DNA of 64,000 nucleotides from Alistipes onderdonkii (GTDB lineage Bacteria; Bacteroidota; Bacteroidia; Bacteroidales; Rikenellaceae): positions 2,728,001-2,792,000 of the forward strand of contig NZ_CP102251.1 in the NCBI RefSeq assembly GCF_025145285.1, given 5' to 3'. The position numbers and the translations under genes were made by a program. The notes beneath the pieces were generated by a model that was not told the DNA's origin, ran no database searches, and was given only the letters and a program-made list of their open reading frames with translations. Of the stretch, positions 8,301 to 16,576 are shown piece after piece (the stretch's first letter is position 1; each line of letters starts with the position of its first letter).

Positions 8301-9442
8301 AAAGCCCCGGTTTTGTCGGTATAATGATCGCCAATAGCGGTGAATGCATGAGCCAGCAGACTATCGACGGGCTTTTCAAGCGCTTCTACGACGGTAATTA
8401 CCGTAAGTTCCATACCATCGGTACGGGTATCGGGTTGTCGCTGGTGAAGGATCTGACCGATATCCACAAGGGGCATATCCGGGTTTCGAGCAGCGAACGG
8501 GAGGGAAATTGTTTCCGGGTCGTATTGCCCATAGGCCGGGACGCCTACTCCGGGGAAGAGGTCGACGAATCGGTGCCAGGGCCCGATTCGGCGGATTTGA
8601 TGCCGGGATCGGCGGAGTTGCCGTCCATGCGGCCGGACGAGGCGGTTGCCGGAGACGGGCGGATGTATACGATTCTGATCGTGGATGACAACGAGGAACT
8701 GCGGGTGCTGGTGTCCAACTTGCTGGCGGCTTATTTCCACATCGAAATGGCATCCGGAGGCGAAGAGGCACTGCAACTTTTGGCCGAAAAACCGGTCGAT
8801 CTGGTCGTTTCCGACATCATGATGCCCGGGATGGACGGGATCGAGTTGTGCGCCAAGATCAAGGGGACGTTCGAATATTGCCATATCCCTGTCATCCTTC
8901 TGACGGCCAAAAACACGGACGACAGCCGTATCGAAGGGTATGACTCGGGGGCTGACGGTTATGTTACCAAGCCGTTCAACTTCAAGCTGCTCCATGCACA
9001 GATCGTGAACCAGCTCAGAAAGCAGGAGCGCAAAGGTTCGCATTTCCGCAACCAGCTTGTCTTTGAGATCGAAGCGTTGGAATATACCTCGATGGACGAA
9101 GATTTCATGCGCCGGGCTATGGCGTGCGTCAATGCGCATATCGACGACGGCGAATTTTCGCAGGCCGATTTCACGCGGGAGATGAACACGTCGCGTACCG
9201 TCCTCACCGAGAAACTCAAATCGCTGACAGGGCTTACTCCGACCGCGTTTATGGTCGACATACGGTTGCGCGCGGCTTACCGGTTGCTGGAACAGCAGCG
9301 CCACATGCGGATCGCCGATCTGGCTTATGCCGTAGGGTTCAACGACCCGAAGTATTTCAGCACCTGTTTCCGGAAAAAGTTCGGCGTCAGTCCCAAGGAA
9401 TTCATCGAACAACTCGATGGCAAGGGTGAAAAAATCGTATAA
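5324..9442 (+). CDS. Hybrid two-component system regulator of the adjacent PUL
   Basis: This single-protein sensor and transcription factor (HTCS) detects a glycan fragment in the periplasm and switches on the neighbouring PUL. With the start at 5324 it has 1,372 residues: a signal sequence, then a large Reg_prop beta-propeller sensor to about 735 with repeated WIGT/WVGT-type units. A Y_Y_Y domain (about 740-800) and one membrane helix (about 804-826) follow. The histidine kinase has its phospho-accepting His at 861 in THELMTPLT and a GHKL ATPase domain with NLLSNAAKYTPDEG. The receiver domain has the phospho-acceptor Asp at 1164 in SDIMMPGMDG, and an AraC-type helix-turn-helix ends the protein. 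The H-box has Met where Arg is usual. A longer frame opens at 5240 but would precede the signal peptide. Confidence 0.95.
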   Translation: MRPNLILSRLFATVLAMLATVGYVSAEPYSKIRFVPIPSDILPSSEVRKLYQDSDGYIWIPTYNGLARYDGYGVVTYGMHDVSGVAFNSFVNVVAEDRDKAIWIGTERGLFRLDKKTGMISTTGCEQVGDCNISVIICDTGNGIWVGSDKGLFRKNASEHDFRPVTMRNADGKPVTDITSVVKDANCSLWIASYGSGLLRYDLREERTYTYDDEILRHAHVVFCDAGGNVWVGTWGAGLIRLINPYAPGRMQYARYMHREDDDTALLDDIVYAIEEDITQNTLWVGTRSGLSILHDPDHRPSFQNFKPGEDVGDLPYNEVNSIMRARDNLMWIGMLGGGVCKIQTAGMKFEFNRLDPVRARFNTSSVRSMYYIGEGEYWLGLLDFGLIRYNTRSGRIVSYREHPDLCVLPYTSTVNAIIRRNATSELCFATWSSGVWCYDEKRHRVRQINRNTLPLFADDCVLALREDPDGNLWIGSRSGIYIESASGQLSTLDMWLGRKTPFASTRIFDICCVGGGVVWIATNGDGIIRVDTKRRDWIQYRRGAGMTADNVYCLGTDDAGNLWAGTIADGLAVYSPSEDRFKAVTAFPNIEKKGITNIARDENGRMWITTNDAVFSFSPDENGTPEHINTYIITADLQSFFFNRNASARVEYGRMAFGGSNGLRIFTGNRIQPHQSKLPIVLTDFRVHNQSLRTMPEKEREHISSREIDYADEVTLTHRQNNFYIEFSMLSYANPRDNIFKYKLDGFDKEYVLVDSQHRFASYNNLPAGIYTFHLQAAGGNGVWSSNERVLKVRILPAPWRSWWAVAFYLAALAGVAYGAIRFLRYRLRMQHEIRISKFERRKTEELNHAKLQFFTNVTHELMTPLTIIITSLDSLRSTSTDREALYNVISVNATRLMRLIQQILEFRKVESGNLKIRVSQGDVAAFVRKCVEAFAPLVSKKRLRVYFQSSADRIEGWFDSDKLDKIVYNLLSNAAKYTPDEGEIKIRVGMESPGFVGIMIANSGECMSQQTIDGLFKRFYDGNYRKFHTIGTGIGLSLVKDLTDIHKGHIRVSSSEREGNCFRVVLPIGRDAYSGEEVDESVPGPDSADLMPGSAELPSMRPDEAVAGDGRMYTILIVDDNEELRVLVSNLLAAYFHIEMASGGEEALQLLAEKPVDLVVSDIMMPGMDGIELCAKIKGTFEYCHIPVILLTAKNTDDSRIEGYDSGADGYVTKPFNFKLLHAQIVNQLRKQERKGSHFRNQLVFEIEALEYTSMDEDFMRRAMACVNAHIDDGEFSQADFTREMNTSRTVLTEKLKSLTGLTPTAFMVDIRLRAAYRLLEQQRHMRIADLAYAVGFNDPKYFSTCFRKKFGVSPKEFIEQLDGKGEKIV

Positions 9443-9741
9443 CCCGGATATTTTCCGGAGGTGTTTGTGTAATGTGTTGTTATGCATTGTATTGCCTGCG
9501 TTGTGTCGGTCGGCTGTTGCAGCCGGCCGATTTGCGTCAGAGCCGTTTTACGGTAAAATTTCAACCTCGAAGCCGTCGGGGCAGAGTATTTTCGTATCCG
9601 GCAAAAGCCCTTTGGACGGGGCTGTCGGAACCGAAAACTAACCTAAAAAACAATGCCATGACATGATGCAGCCATCCCGGATGAACCGTAGTGTCCGATC
9701 CCTTTCCCTTTTTTCCGAATAAACCAACTAAACCCTAATCT
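9443..9741. other. Regulatory gap between the sensor gene and the PUL operon
   Basis: About 300 nt contain no credible gene. An 11-bp inverted repeat (9506-9516 with 9520-9530, one G-T pair, TTG loop) sits 64 nt after the sensor stop. It may be a weak terminator or a regulator site; no proper T run follows. The promoter of the PUL should lie here, but I find no clean TTTG/TAnnTTTG pair, as expected if the HTCS activator is required. Confidence 0.45.
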
Positions 9742-11307
9742 ATGAAAGCAGATTTCTACAAGAATTACATGAGTGCCGTATTCGTCGCAGCGGCGCTGTC
9801 CTTCTGCTCCTGTTCCGACGATCGGACGGTCTCGTCCGGCGGTCTGCCCTATAAGTCAATCCGCGTGACCGTCGACGGCGAGACGGTCACAGCGGAGCGG
9901 ATAGATGATAAAAACCTGGCCCTGAGATTCGATATGGCCGAGGATTTCTCACATGCCCGGATCGACGTCGAGCTCAACGAGGGCTATTCGGTCATTTTCC
10001 CGACGGACGTTACCGCCGCCGACCTGGATACCTATCCGGTGCTGAACTTCCGGGCACCCGATAACCGGATCGTCAAGGTGTGGTTCACGATTTCGTCGAA
10101 GGCATTTCCGATCACCGATGCTACGAAGGTGACTGCTTCGGGAATCGGGGGCTGCGTTTCCGTATCGGGCAAGACGCTTACGATCACTTATGAGCGGAGT
10201 ATGAACCGGGGTGAAATCGAACTCGATTTTGCCGAAGGTGCCCTGATGGAGGGAGCTTCGATCGCCTCGTCTACGACGTTCGATTTCACGGAGTCGCTTA
10301 CCCGGCAACTGAAAGTCGAGATGGATGGCAAAGAGCGCATCTACAACGTCAGGATAGACTATTCGAAAGTGATGGACAAACCGATCGTCTACGGGTTTAG
10401 CGAGGTCACGGGCAATTATGTCGACCAGCAGCTCTATCCGTTCCTCAATGTCTATAAGGCAACTACGGTCAACAGCGTACCCGTACGCGGTGCGGCAACA
10501 TCCGAAACCCCATGGAGCTGGGATCCCGGTGCCGGTGACCTGGACGTTTACCTTGCCTTTATCGGCAACTGGGCCGCAAATCGCCCGACCGAAACGATCG
10601 AGGGAATCGAATTCGCCTTCGCCACGATCGACATTGACAAGGCGAAAGCCTATATGGTCAGCAACGATGCCCGCTCGGTGGTCATGGACGACGTGGCCTC
10701 GCTGGTCGCACTCACCGGGATGATGACCAAGGAGAGCACGATGATTTACTACAATGGGAAAGTGCTCTCCGACCGCAATTCCGAGGGCGACTGGCGCGGG
10801 ACGGTCGGTTTCTACGAGGACGGGCACGTTGAATTTTGGAATGCGGGTATCCGCGACGGCGAACTGGTCAGGATGACCCAATGGGTCGATGAGGCGGGAC
10901 GCGACGGGTATCTTGCCTCGGGGACTCCGTGGGATGTGGTCTCCGCGGCGTCGGGACACCCGTGGTTGGTACGCGAGGGGCATCTGCTGACCCGCCTGGA
11001 GATGTATTGGAACGATACCGGATGGGAAACGGCCCTGGGCGAAGCCTGGAACGGCACGCGCAGCCGTTCGTACATCGGGCTGACCTATGACAACAAACTC
11101 GGTGTCGCCGCCGTGTCCGAGGGGACGGGAACCTGCCAGGCTGCGTGGCTGCTCTACAAGATGGGCTGGAAAGACGTGTTCTACGTGGCCGGAAGCAACT
11201 ACTTGGATGACGGTTTCACGCCGACGCTCAAGGTGGGCGGAAACGTCGTCGTGGGAAAGGCCGACCAGGCCGCGCAATATGCAATCGCCATAGATGTCAA
11301 ACAGTAA
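9742..11307 (+). CDS. PUL lipoprotein with phosphodiester-glycosidase-like C-terminal region
   Basis: I do not recognise the full protein (521 residues). It has a lipoprotein signal with Cys at 22/24 (SFCSC) and is probably surface- or periplasm-exposed. Residues 30-230 look like two or three beta-sandwich modules, including a VLNFRAPDNRIVKVW segment as in DUF5018-type domains. The C-terminal half, especially residues 440-490 (SYIGLTYDNKLGVAAVSEG, then AAWLLYKMGWKDVFYVAGSN), follows the pattern of NAGPA-type phosphodiester glycosidases. In those, TAIGV, an ELA..L..LG helix and LDGGGS occur in that order; here the GGGS site is AGSN. It is the first gene of the operon, 13 nt before SusC. It could be an enzyme or a glycan-binding protein derived from that fold. 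The fold call is inference. Confidence 0.6.
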   Translation: MKADFYKNYMSAVFVAAALSFCSCSDDRTVSSGGLPYKSIRVTVDGETVTAERIDDKNLALRFDMAEDFSHARIDVELNEGYSVIFPTDVTAADLDTYPVLNFRAPDNRIVKVWFTISSKAFPITDATKVTASGIGGCVSVSGKTLTITYERSMNRGEIELDFAEGALMEGASIASSTTFDFTESLTRQLKVEMDGKERIYNVRIDYSKVMDKPIVYGFSEVTGNYVDQQLYPFLNVYKATTVNSVPVRGAATSETPWSWDPGAGDLDVYLAFIGNWAANRPTETIEGIEFAFATIDIDKAKAYMVSNDARSVVMDDVASLVALTGMMTKESTMIYYNGKVLSDRNSEGDWRGTVGFYEDGHVEFWNAGIRDGELVRMTQWVDEAGRDGYLASGTPWDVVSAASGHPWLVREGHLLTRLEMYWNDTGWETALGEAWNGTRSRSYIGLTYDNKLGVAAVSEGTGTCQAAWLLYKMGWKDVFYVAGSNYLDDGFTPTLKVGGNVVVGKADQAAQYAIAIDVKQ

Positions 11308-11320
11308 CAACTCGCAAATC

Positions 11321-14300
11321 ATGAAGCAAACCATATATCTGATCGCCGTCTGCCTGATGTTCCCGGCGTTTGCACTTGCCGCCGGCGCGGGAGAGCCGGA
11401 TGCGGCGGGCTTGCAGGCCATCCAGGGCGGCAGCCGGTCGGTAACGTATAAGGGCCGTGTGGTCGACGAAAGAAGTTCCGTACCGCTCGCCGGTGTCGCC
11501 ATTGTTGTCAAGGACGCCCCGCAAATCGGTATGACGACCAACTCCGAGGGTGAATTCCGGATCACGATTCCCGTCCGCTATCAACCGCTCGTGTCGGTTT
11601 CCTATATTGGCTACCAGCCCAGGGAGTCGGTGCTCGTGGCTGCGGCGGACAATGAAATCCGCCTGAAGGAAGAGGCGCAGGCGCTGGAGGAGGTGCAGGT
11701 CATCGCCTACGGGCAACAGAAAAAGGTGTCGGTGACGGGCGCCATCGCCTCGATCAATACCAAAGACCTGCTCAAGTCACCGAGCGGCAGTGCCGGCAGT
11801 GCCCTTGCGGGGGCCGTGACAGGCATTTCGTCGGTACAGATTTCCGGACAGCCCGGTGCCGAAGACCCCGACATTTATGTCCGCGGTACGGGATCGCTTT
11901 CGAACGAGGCGTCGAAGCCGCTTATCCTGGTGGACGGTGTCGAGCGTTCGTTTTTCCAGATGGACTCGCACGAGATCGAGAGTGTGACCGTCCTCAAGGA
12001 TGCATCGTCGACGGCCGTATTCGGGGTTCGCGGCGCCAATGGTGTCATTCTGGTCACGACGCGGCGCGGTACGAAGGGCAAGCCACAGATTTCATGGAAC
12101 TCGACCTTCGGACTGACTCAGTCGCTGCGACACCTGACCGGTGTCGACAGTTATACTTACGCTACGCTCTATTCCGAGGCCCAGCGCTCCGACAATCCCG
12201 GCATTAAGGATGACCAGCTCACCTTTTCGCCGTTCGTAACGGAAATGTTCCGCACGAAGGCCGATCCGATCATGTTCCCGGATGTGGACTGGAGCAAATA
12301 CATCTTCAAGAACGTCGCCTGGCAGACACAACATAATGCGACCCTGTCGGGCGGCGGCGACCGCATCCGCTATTTCGTGTCGTTGGGTTACCTGGATCAG
12401 GACGGCATGATGAAGCGTTTCGACGAGAGTTATGACCCGAATTACAATTATCAGCGCTTTAACTACCGCTCGAACATCGACGTAGACATTACGAATACGA
12501 CTCAGTTGAAAGTCAATATCGGCGGGCGCGTGAGCGACAAACGCGAACCGCTGACCTATTCGCTCTGGCAGAATATCATGTGGTGTACGCCGTTCGCAAG
12601 TCCGGGTTTCGTCGACGGGAAGTACATCTACAATTACAAGAACAACTACATCCCGCTTACGGAACTCACGAGCGGGCTGGACTGCTACTACAACTGGGGT
12701 TACCGCAAAACGACCCAGAATGAACTGAACCTCGACCTTGCGCTTTCCCAGAACCTCGATGTGATTACCAAGGGATTGACCCTCAATGTGAAAGGAGCAT
12801 ACAATACCTCTTACTACCTGGCGACCAAACGCGCCCCGACCGGTACGAACAGTTCCTATACGCCGATTTATCTGGGGACGATCACCCAACCCGGAATGGA
12901 TGTCTCAGACCCGAGGTTCGACAATACGATCGTCTACCAGACCGACGGCGTGACGGGTATGCGCGAGCCGATGACCTATGGTGAGGACGGGTCGGGCAAA
13001 TCACGCAACTGGTATATAGAGGCGAGCCTCGGCTACCAGCGTACGTTCGGTGACCACGCGGTGTCGGCACTGCTGCTTTACAACCAGTCGAAGACCTACT
13101 ACCCGGGTCAGTATACCGACATCCCAACCGCCTATGTGGGTTATGTGGGGCGTTTGACCTATGCTTACAAGAACCGCTATCTGGTCGATTTCAACGCCGG
13201 TTACAACGGCTCCGAGAATTTCGCCCCGAAGAAGCGCTACGGGTTCTTCCCGGCAGGTTCTGTGGGCTGGATCGTCTCCGAGGAGAATTTCATGAAGAAC
13301 CAGCAAACCGTCGACTTCCTGAAGTTGAGGGCCTCGTTCGGACTGGTCGGGAACGACAAGTACAGCGGTGCCCGTTTCCTCTACCTCGACGGCTCGTGGA
13401 CGGGCAACCATGCCGTATGGCAGAACGGCTACGGCAGCTACCAGTTCGGTATGGGCGGAAGTATGACGATGCTGCCCGATGCGGTCGAAAATACGGTCGG
13501 CAACTCCGAGGTGACGTGGGAAAAAGTACGCAAGCAGAACTATGGCATCGACCTCAAAATGTTCGGTGCGCGCCTCAGCCTGACGGCCGACTACTTTTTC
13601 GAACACCGCTACGACATTCTTTCGACCCGCAATACGCTGCCGTCGATCGTCGCCATCGAGCTGCCGCTGATCAATCTGGGCGAGGTCGATAACCGGGGCT
13701 ATGAAATCTCACTGGGCTGGAATTCGCGTGCCGAGAAGATCGACTGGTGGGTACAGGGCAACGTCTCCTACTCGAAGAACAAGATTATTTTTATGGACGA
13801 AGTCATGCCCAACTATCCCTGGATGGCTCAGACCGGACGCAGCACGGGACTGAACTACGGGTACAGGTTCGATCGTTTCCTGCGAGCCGACGACTTCGAT
13901 GCCGACGGAGCCCTGAAAACCGACGGGGAGGGGAAGCCGCTGCTACCCGTCATGTCGCTGGGATCACCCCGCCCAGGCGACGCGCTCTTTAAAGACCTCA
14001 ACGGAGATGGCAAGATCGACGGCAACGACAAGACCTACTTCGGTTACAGTCAGCGTCCGGACTATGTGCTCGGCCTGCTGGGCGGATTCCGGTACAAGAA
14101 TTTCGAAATTTCGATGCAGTGGACGGCCGGCCTGCATGCCTCGCGTATGCTCAGCGGCGAATACCGTAATGCTTTCGGCAGTACAAACGGCCGTGCGCTG
14201 CTCAAATTCCTGGCCGACGGGCGTTGGACGCCCGAGAACCCCGATGCGCGTTTTCCACGGCTGACCTTCCTCAACAAGTCGCACTACCTGGAGGATTCCG

Positions 14301-14554
14301 ACCTGTGGCTGATGGACGGCTCGTACCTGCGGCTGAAGGTTGCCGAAATAGGTTATACGTTCAGGGATATTCCGGCATTCCGGAAGGTCGGCGTCAAGTC
14401 GCTGAAGGTTTATTTCAGCGGGTACAACCTGTTGACGCTTTTCTCGGAGCTCAACGACATCGATATCGACCCCGAGGGAGCGACGAGCGGTTCGAATATC
14501 GATTCCTACCCGAACGTGCGCATTTTCAACTTCGGTGTAAACATCACATTCTAA
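11321..14554 (+). CDS. SusC-like TonB-dependent outer-membrane transporter (first pair)
   Basis: This 1,077-residue outer-membrane barrel imports oligosaccharides with energy from TonB and works with the SusD-like lipoprotein encoded next. The ATG at 11321 starts a clear signal peptide (MKQTIYLIAVCLMFPAFA); an ATG at 11294 would overlap the previous gene. A CarboxypepD_reg-like domain follows (YKGRVVDERSSVPLAGV, residues about 40-120). Next come the SusC motif EEVQVIAYGQQKKVSVTGAI and a plug domain with LILVDGVERSF and VTVLKDASSTAVFGVRGANG. The remainder is a 22-strand-type barrel ending in NVRIFNFGVNITF. It is the largest gene of the PUL and lies 13 nt before its SusD partner. Confidence 0.96.
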   Translation: MKQTIYLIAVCLMFPAFALAAGAGEPDAAGLQAIQGGSRSVTYKGRVVDERSSVPLAGVAIVVKDAPQIGMTTNSEGEFRITIPVRYQPLVSVSYIGYQPRESVLVAAADNEIRLKEEAQALEEVQVIAYGQQKKVSVTGAIASINTKDLLKSPSGSAGSALAGAVTGISSVQISGQPGAEDPDIYVRGTGSLSNEASKPLILVDGVERSFFQMDSHEIESVTVLKDASSTAVFGVRGANGVILVTTRRGTKGKPQISWNSTFGLTQSLRHLTGVDSYTYATLYSEAQRSDNPGIKDDQLTFSPFVTEMFRTKADPIMFPDVDWSKYIFKNVAWQTQHNATLSGGGDRIRYFVSLGYLDQDGMMKRFDESYDPNYNYQRFNYRSNIDVDITNTTQLKVNIGGRVSDKREPLTYSLWQNIMWCTPFASPGFVDGKYIYNYKNNYIPLTELTSGLDCYYNWGYRKTTQNELNLDLALSQNLDVITKGLTLNVKGAYNTSYYLATKRAPTGTNSSYTPIYLGTITQPGMDVSDPRFDNTIVYQTDGVTGMREPMTYGEDGSGKSRNWYIEASLGYQRTFGDHAVSALLLYNQSKTYYPGQYTDIPTAYVGYVGRLTYAYKNRYLVDFNAGYNGSENFAPKKRYGFFPAGSVGWIVSEENFMKNQQTVDFLKLRASFGLVGNDKYSGARFLYLDGSWTGNHAVWQNGYGSYQFGMGGSMTMLPDAVENTVGNSEVTWEKVRKQNYGIDLKMFGARLSLTADYFFEHRYDILSTRNTLPSIVAIELPLINLGEVDNRGYEISLGWNSRAEKIDWWVQGNVSYSKNKIIFMDEVMPNYPWMAQTGRSTGLNYGYRFDRFLRADDFDADGALKTDGEGKPLLPVMSLGSPRPGDALFKDLNGDGKIDGNDKTYFGYSQRPDYVLGLLGGFRYKNFEISMQWTAGLHASRMLSGEYRNAFGSTNGRALLKFLADGRWTPENPDARFPRLTFLNKSHYLEDSDLWLMDGSYLRLKVAEIGYTFRDIPAFRKVGVKSLKVYFSGYNLLTLFSELNDIDIDPEGATSGSNIDSYPNVRIFNFGVNITF

Positions 14555-14567
14555 TCGACACTCCACT

Positions 14568-16544
14568 ATGAAAAAGACGATAATATCCATTCTGATCCTG
14601 GGCGGTTTCGTGTCGGGACTGACCAATTGCAGCGACCTGAAATTCGGGGACGGGTTCCTGGAGAAAGCGCCCGGCGGCGATGTGACCGTCGACACGATCT
14701 TCTCGTCGAAGCTCTATGCCGACCGGGCCCTCAATTCGGCCTATGCCACGTTGCGCTGCGGGCTCACGATGCACAATCCCAGCGTGAACGGCGGGTCGTA
14801 CGAACACCAGAATGCCGGTAACAAACTGGCATGGGACAACCTCGATGCCCTGACCGATATCATCAACACGCATTGTTCGTGGGGCGGCGTTTACAGCATG
14901 TATTACGGGGGCGCATACGACGCCGAGACCGAGAATGAGTCGAGCGGTACGAAGATGGGGTTCAACCCCGAGCAGGACGTGACGTGGACGGGTATCCGCA
15001 AGGCGTTCCTCTACATCGAGCATGTTGACCGTGTGCCCGACATGAGCGAGGCGGAAAAGATTCGGCGCAAGGGCGAGGCCCGAATGGTCATTGCGTGCCA
15101 GTACCACGAATTGCTGCGCCACTTCGGTGGGGTTCCCTTGCTCAAGACAGCCGTCGAGGCGGGTAAGGAGGCCGATATAGACTATTCGCGCCGGACTTTC
15201 GAAGAGACGGTCGAATACATCGTCGCGCTGTGCGAACAGGCTGCCCGGGAGCTCCCATGGACGGTCGACCCGGCCGATGACGGGCGTTTTACGAAGGCTT
15301 CGGCGCTGGCGCTCAAGATTCGTGTGCTGCTCTATGCGGCCAGCCCCTTGTTCAATGCGAATCAGCCTTATGCCGAGCCGCAACAACCGGTACTGGGCAA
15401 TATCGGCAAGATCGCCGAGGAGAGTGTCCGGAAAGTGGCGTGGTATGGCAATTACGATGCCCAGCGCTGGAACCGCGTGGTTACGGCTTGCGAAGAGTTC
15501 ATCACGGAGAATGCCAACAACGGCAATCCCTATAAACTCGTCGAAGCGACCGAAAAGACAGCCGAAGGTTACGGAAAGGCATTCGGTGCGTGCTATGCAG
15601 ACCGTTACAACGGCGAAATACTGATTGCCACCGGGCGGTCGAAGCGTACCTACGGCGATACTTACCATGCCTATTACTTCGGCATTTCGACCGATTTCAA
15701 CGGAGCGAACGCCCAGGGGTACGGCGGTGGCTGCGTGACGCTTAACTATGTCGATAAATTCCCTTTCTCGAACGGGGAACCGGCGCCTTATGCCGAATGG
15801 ATCCGGACGCACAATTCGACCGGAACGGTGACGGACAATCCTTTCTCGAACCGGGATCCGCGCCTCTACCAGTCGGTGATGGTGCCCGGCGGCCCGTTCC
15901 GCGACCGTGTGGCCCAGATGTGGGAAGGCGGTGGCAGCGAGGATTTGGTGAACTATGCCAAGGATCGGGCCGCAACGGGTTTCTGCAACCGTAAATACCT
16001 CTGGGACTATAACCGTGCGACGTTCTACGACAAACCGATGAACTACTCCTATATGCGCCTGGCCGAGGTTTACCTGGCCTATGCCGAGGCATTGAATGAG
16101 ACGGGACGCAAGGACGAGGCCTGCAAGTGGCTCGACAAAACCCGCAACCGCGTGGGGCTGCCCTCCATGACCGACGAATTGCTGCACCGCCTGCACCGCG
16201 GCAAGGTGCTGCCGTCCTATCCCGAATGTGCGCTTGCCGGGGATGCCGAGCTGCGCGAGGAGATACTCGACGAGCGGGCCCGGGAATTCGCCTTCGAGGA
16301 GATCCGTTGGTTCGACATCGTGCGCTGGAAACGTGCCGATATTTTCCGGCAGACGCTTTACGGGATCAGGGTGACGATCCTGGACGGAACGGATTCCTCG
16401 AATTTCCGGTTCAATTTCTCTGAGCCGATTCCCGAAACCGACCGCGCCTGGAAGAACAGCTTTGATCCGAAGTGGTATCTGAGCGCCTTTCCTTCGAACG
16501 AAGTCAACAAGGGGTACGGCCTGACTCAGAATGCCGGATGGTAG
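14568..16544 (+). CDS. SusD-like glycan-binding lipoprotein (first pair)
   Basis: This surface lipoprotein caps the SusC-like transporter and binds the glycan. It has 658 residues with a lipoprotein Cys at 21 (GLTNC). The helical TPR-like scaffold typical of the RagB/SusD family follows (ALALKIRVLLYAASPLFNAN near residue 245). The conserved C-terminal segment YMRLAEVYLAYAEALNETGR, with DERAREFAFEEIRWFDIVRW, is also present. It is longer than many SusD proteins (about 500-550), with insertions mid-protein. It is preceded by its SusC partner, and a second SusC gene follows 32 nt downstream. Confidence 0.95.
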   Translation: MKKTIISILILGGFVSGLTNCSDLKFGDGFLEKAPGGDVTVDTIFSSKLYADRALNSAYATLRCGLTMHNPSVNGGSYEHQNAGNKLAWDNLDALTDIINTHCSWGGVYSMYYGGAYDAETENESSGTKMGFNPEQDVTWTGIRKAFLYIEHVDRVPDMSEAEKIRRKGEARMVIACQYHELLRHFGGVPLLKTAVEAGKEADIDYSRRTFEETVEYIVALCEQAARELPWTVDPADDGRFTKASALALKIRVLLYAASPLFNANQPYAEPQQPVLGNIGKIAEESVRKVAWYGNYDAQRWNRVVTACEEFITENANNGNPYKLVEATEKTAEGYGKAFGACYADRYNGEILIATGRSKRTYGDTYHAYYFGISTDFNGANAQGYGGGCVTLNYVDKFPFSNGEPAPYAEWIRTHNSTGTVTDNPFSNRDPRLYQSVMVPGGPFRDRVAQMWEGGGSEDLVNYAKDRAATGFCNRKYLWDYNRATFYDKPMNYSYMRLAEVYLAYAEALNETGRKDEACKWLDKTRNRVGLPSMTDELLHRLHRGKVLPSYPECALAGDAELREEILDERAREFAFEEIRWFDIVRWKRADIFRQTLYGIRVTILDGTDSSNFRFNFSEPIPETDRAWKNSFDPKWYLSAFPSNEVNKGYGLTQNAGW

Positions 16545-16576
16545 ACATACATGGTTAAACAAACAGAGAGCATACA

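Noticed and set aside
5315..9487. Two long minus-strand frames opposite the hybrid sensor gene (5315-7486 and 7592-9487)
   Set aside because: They mirror the codon structure of the sensor and show no domain, signal or start site of their own.
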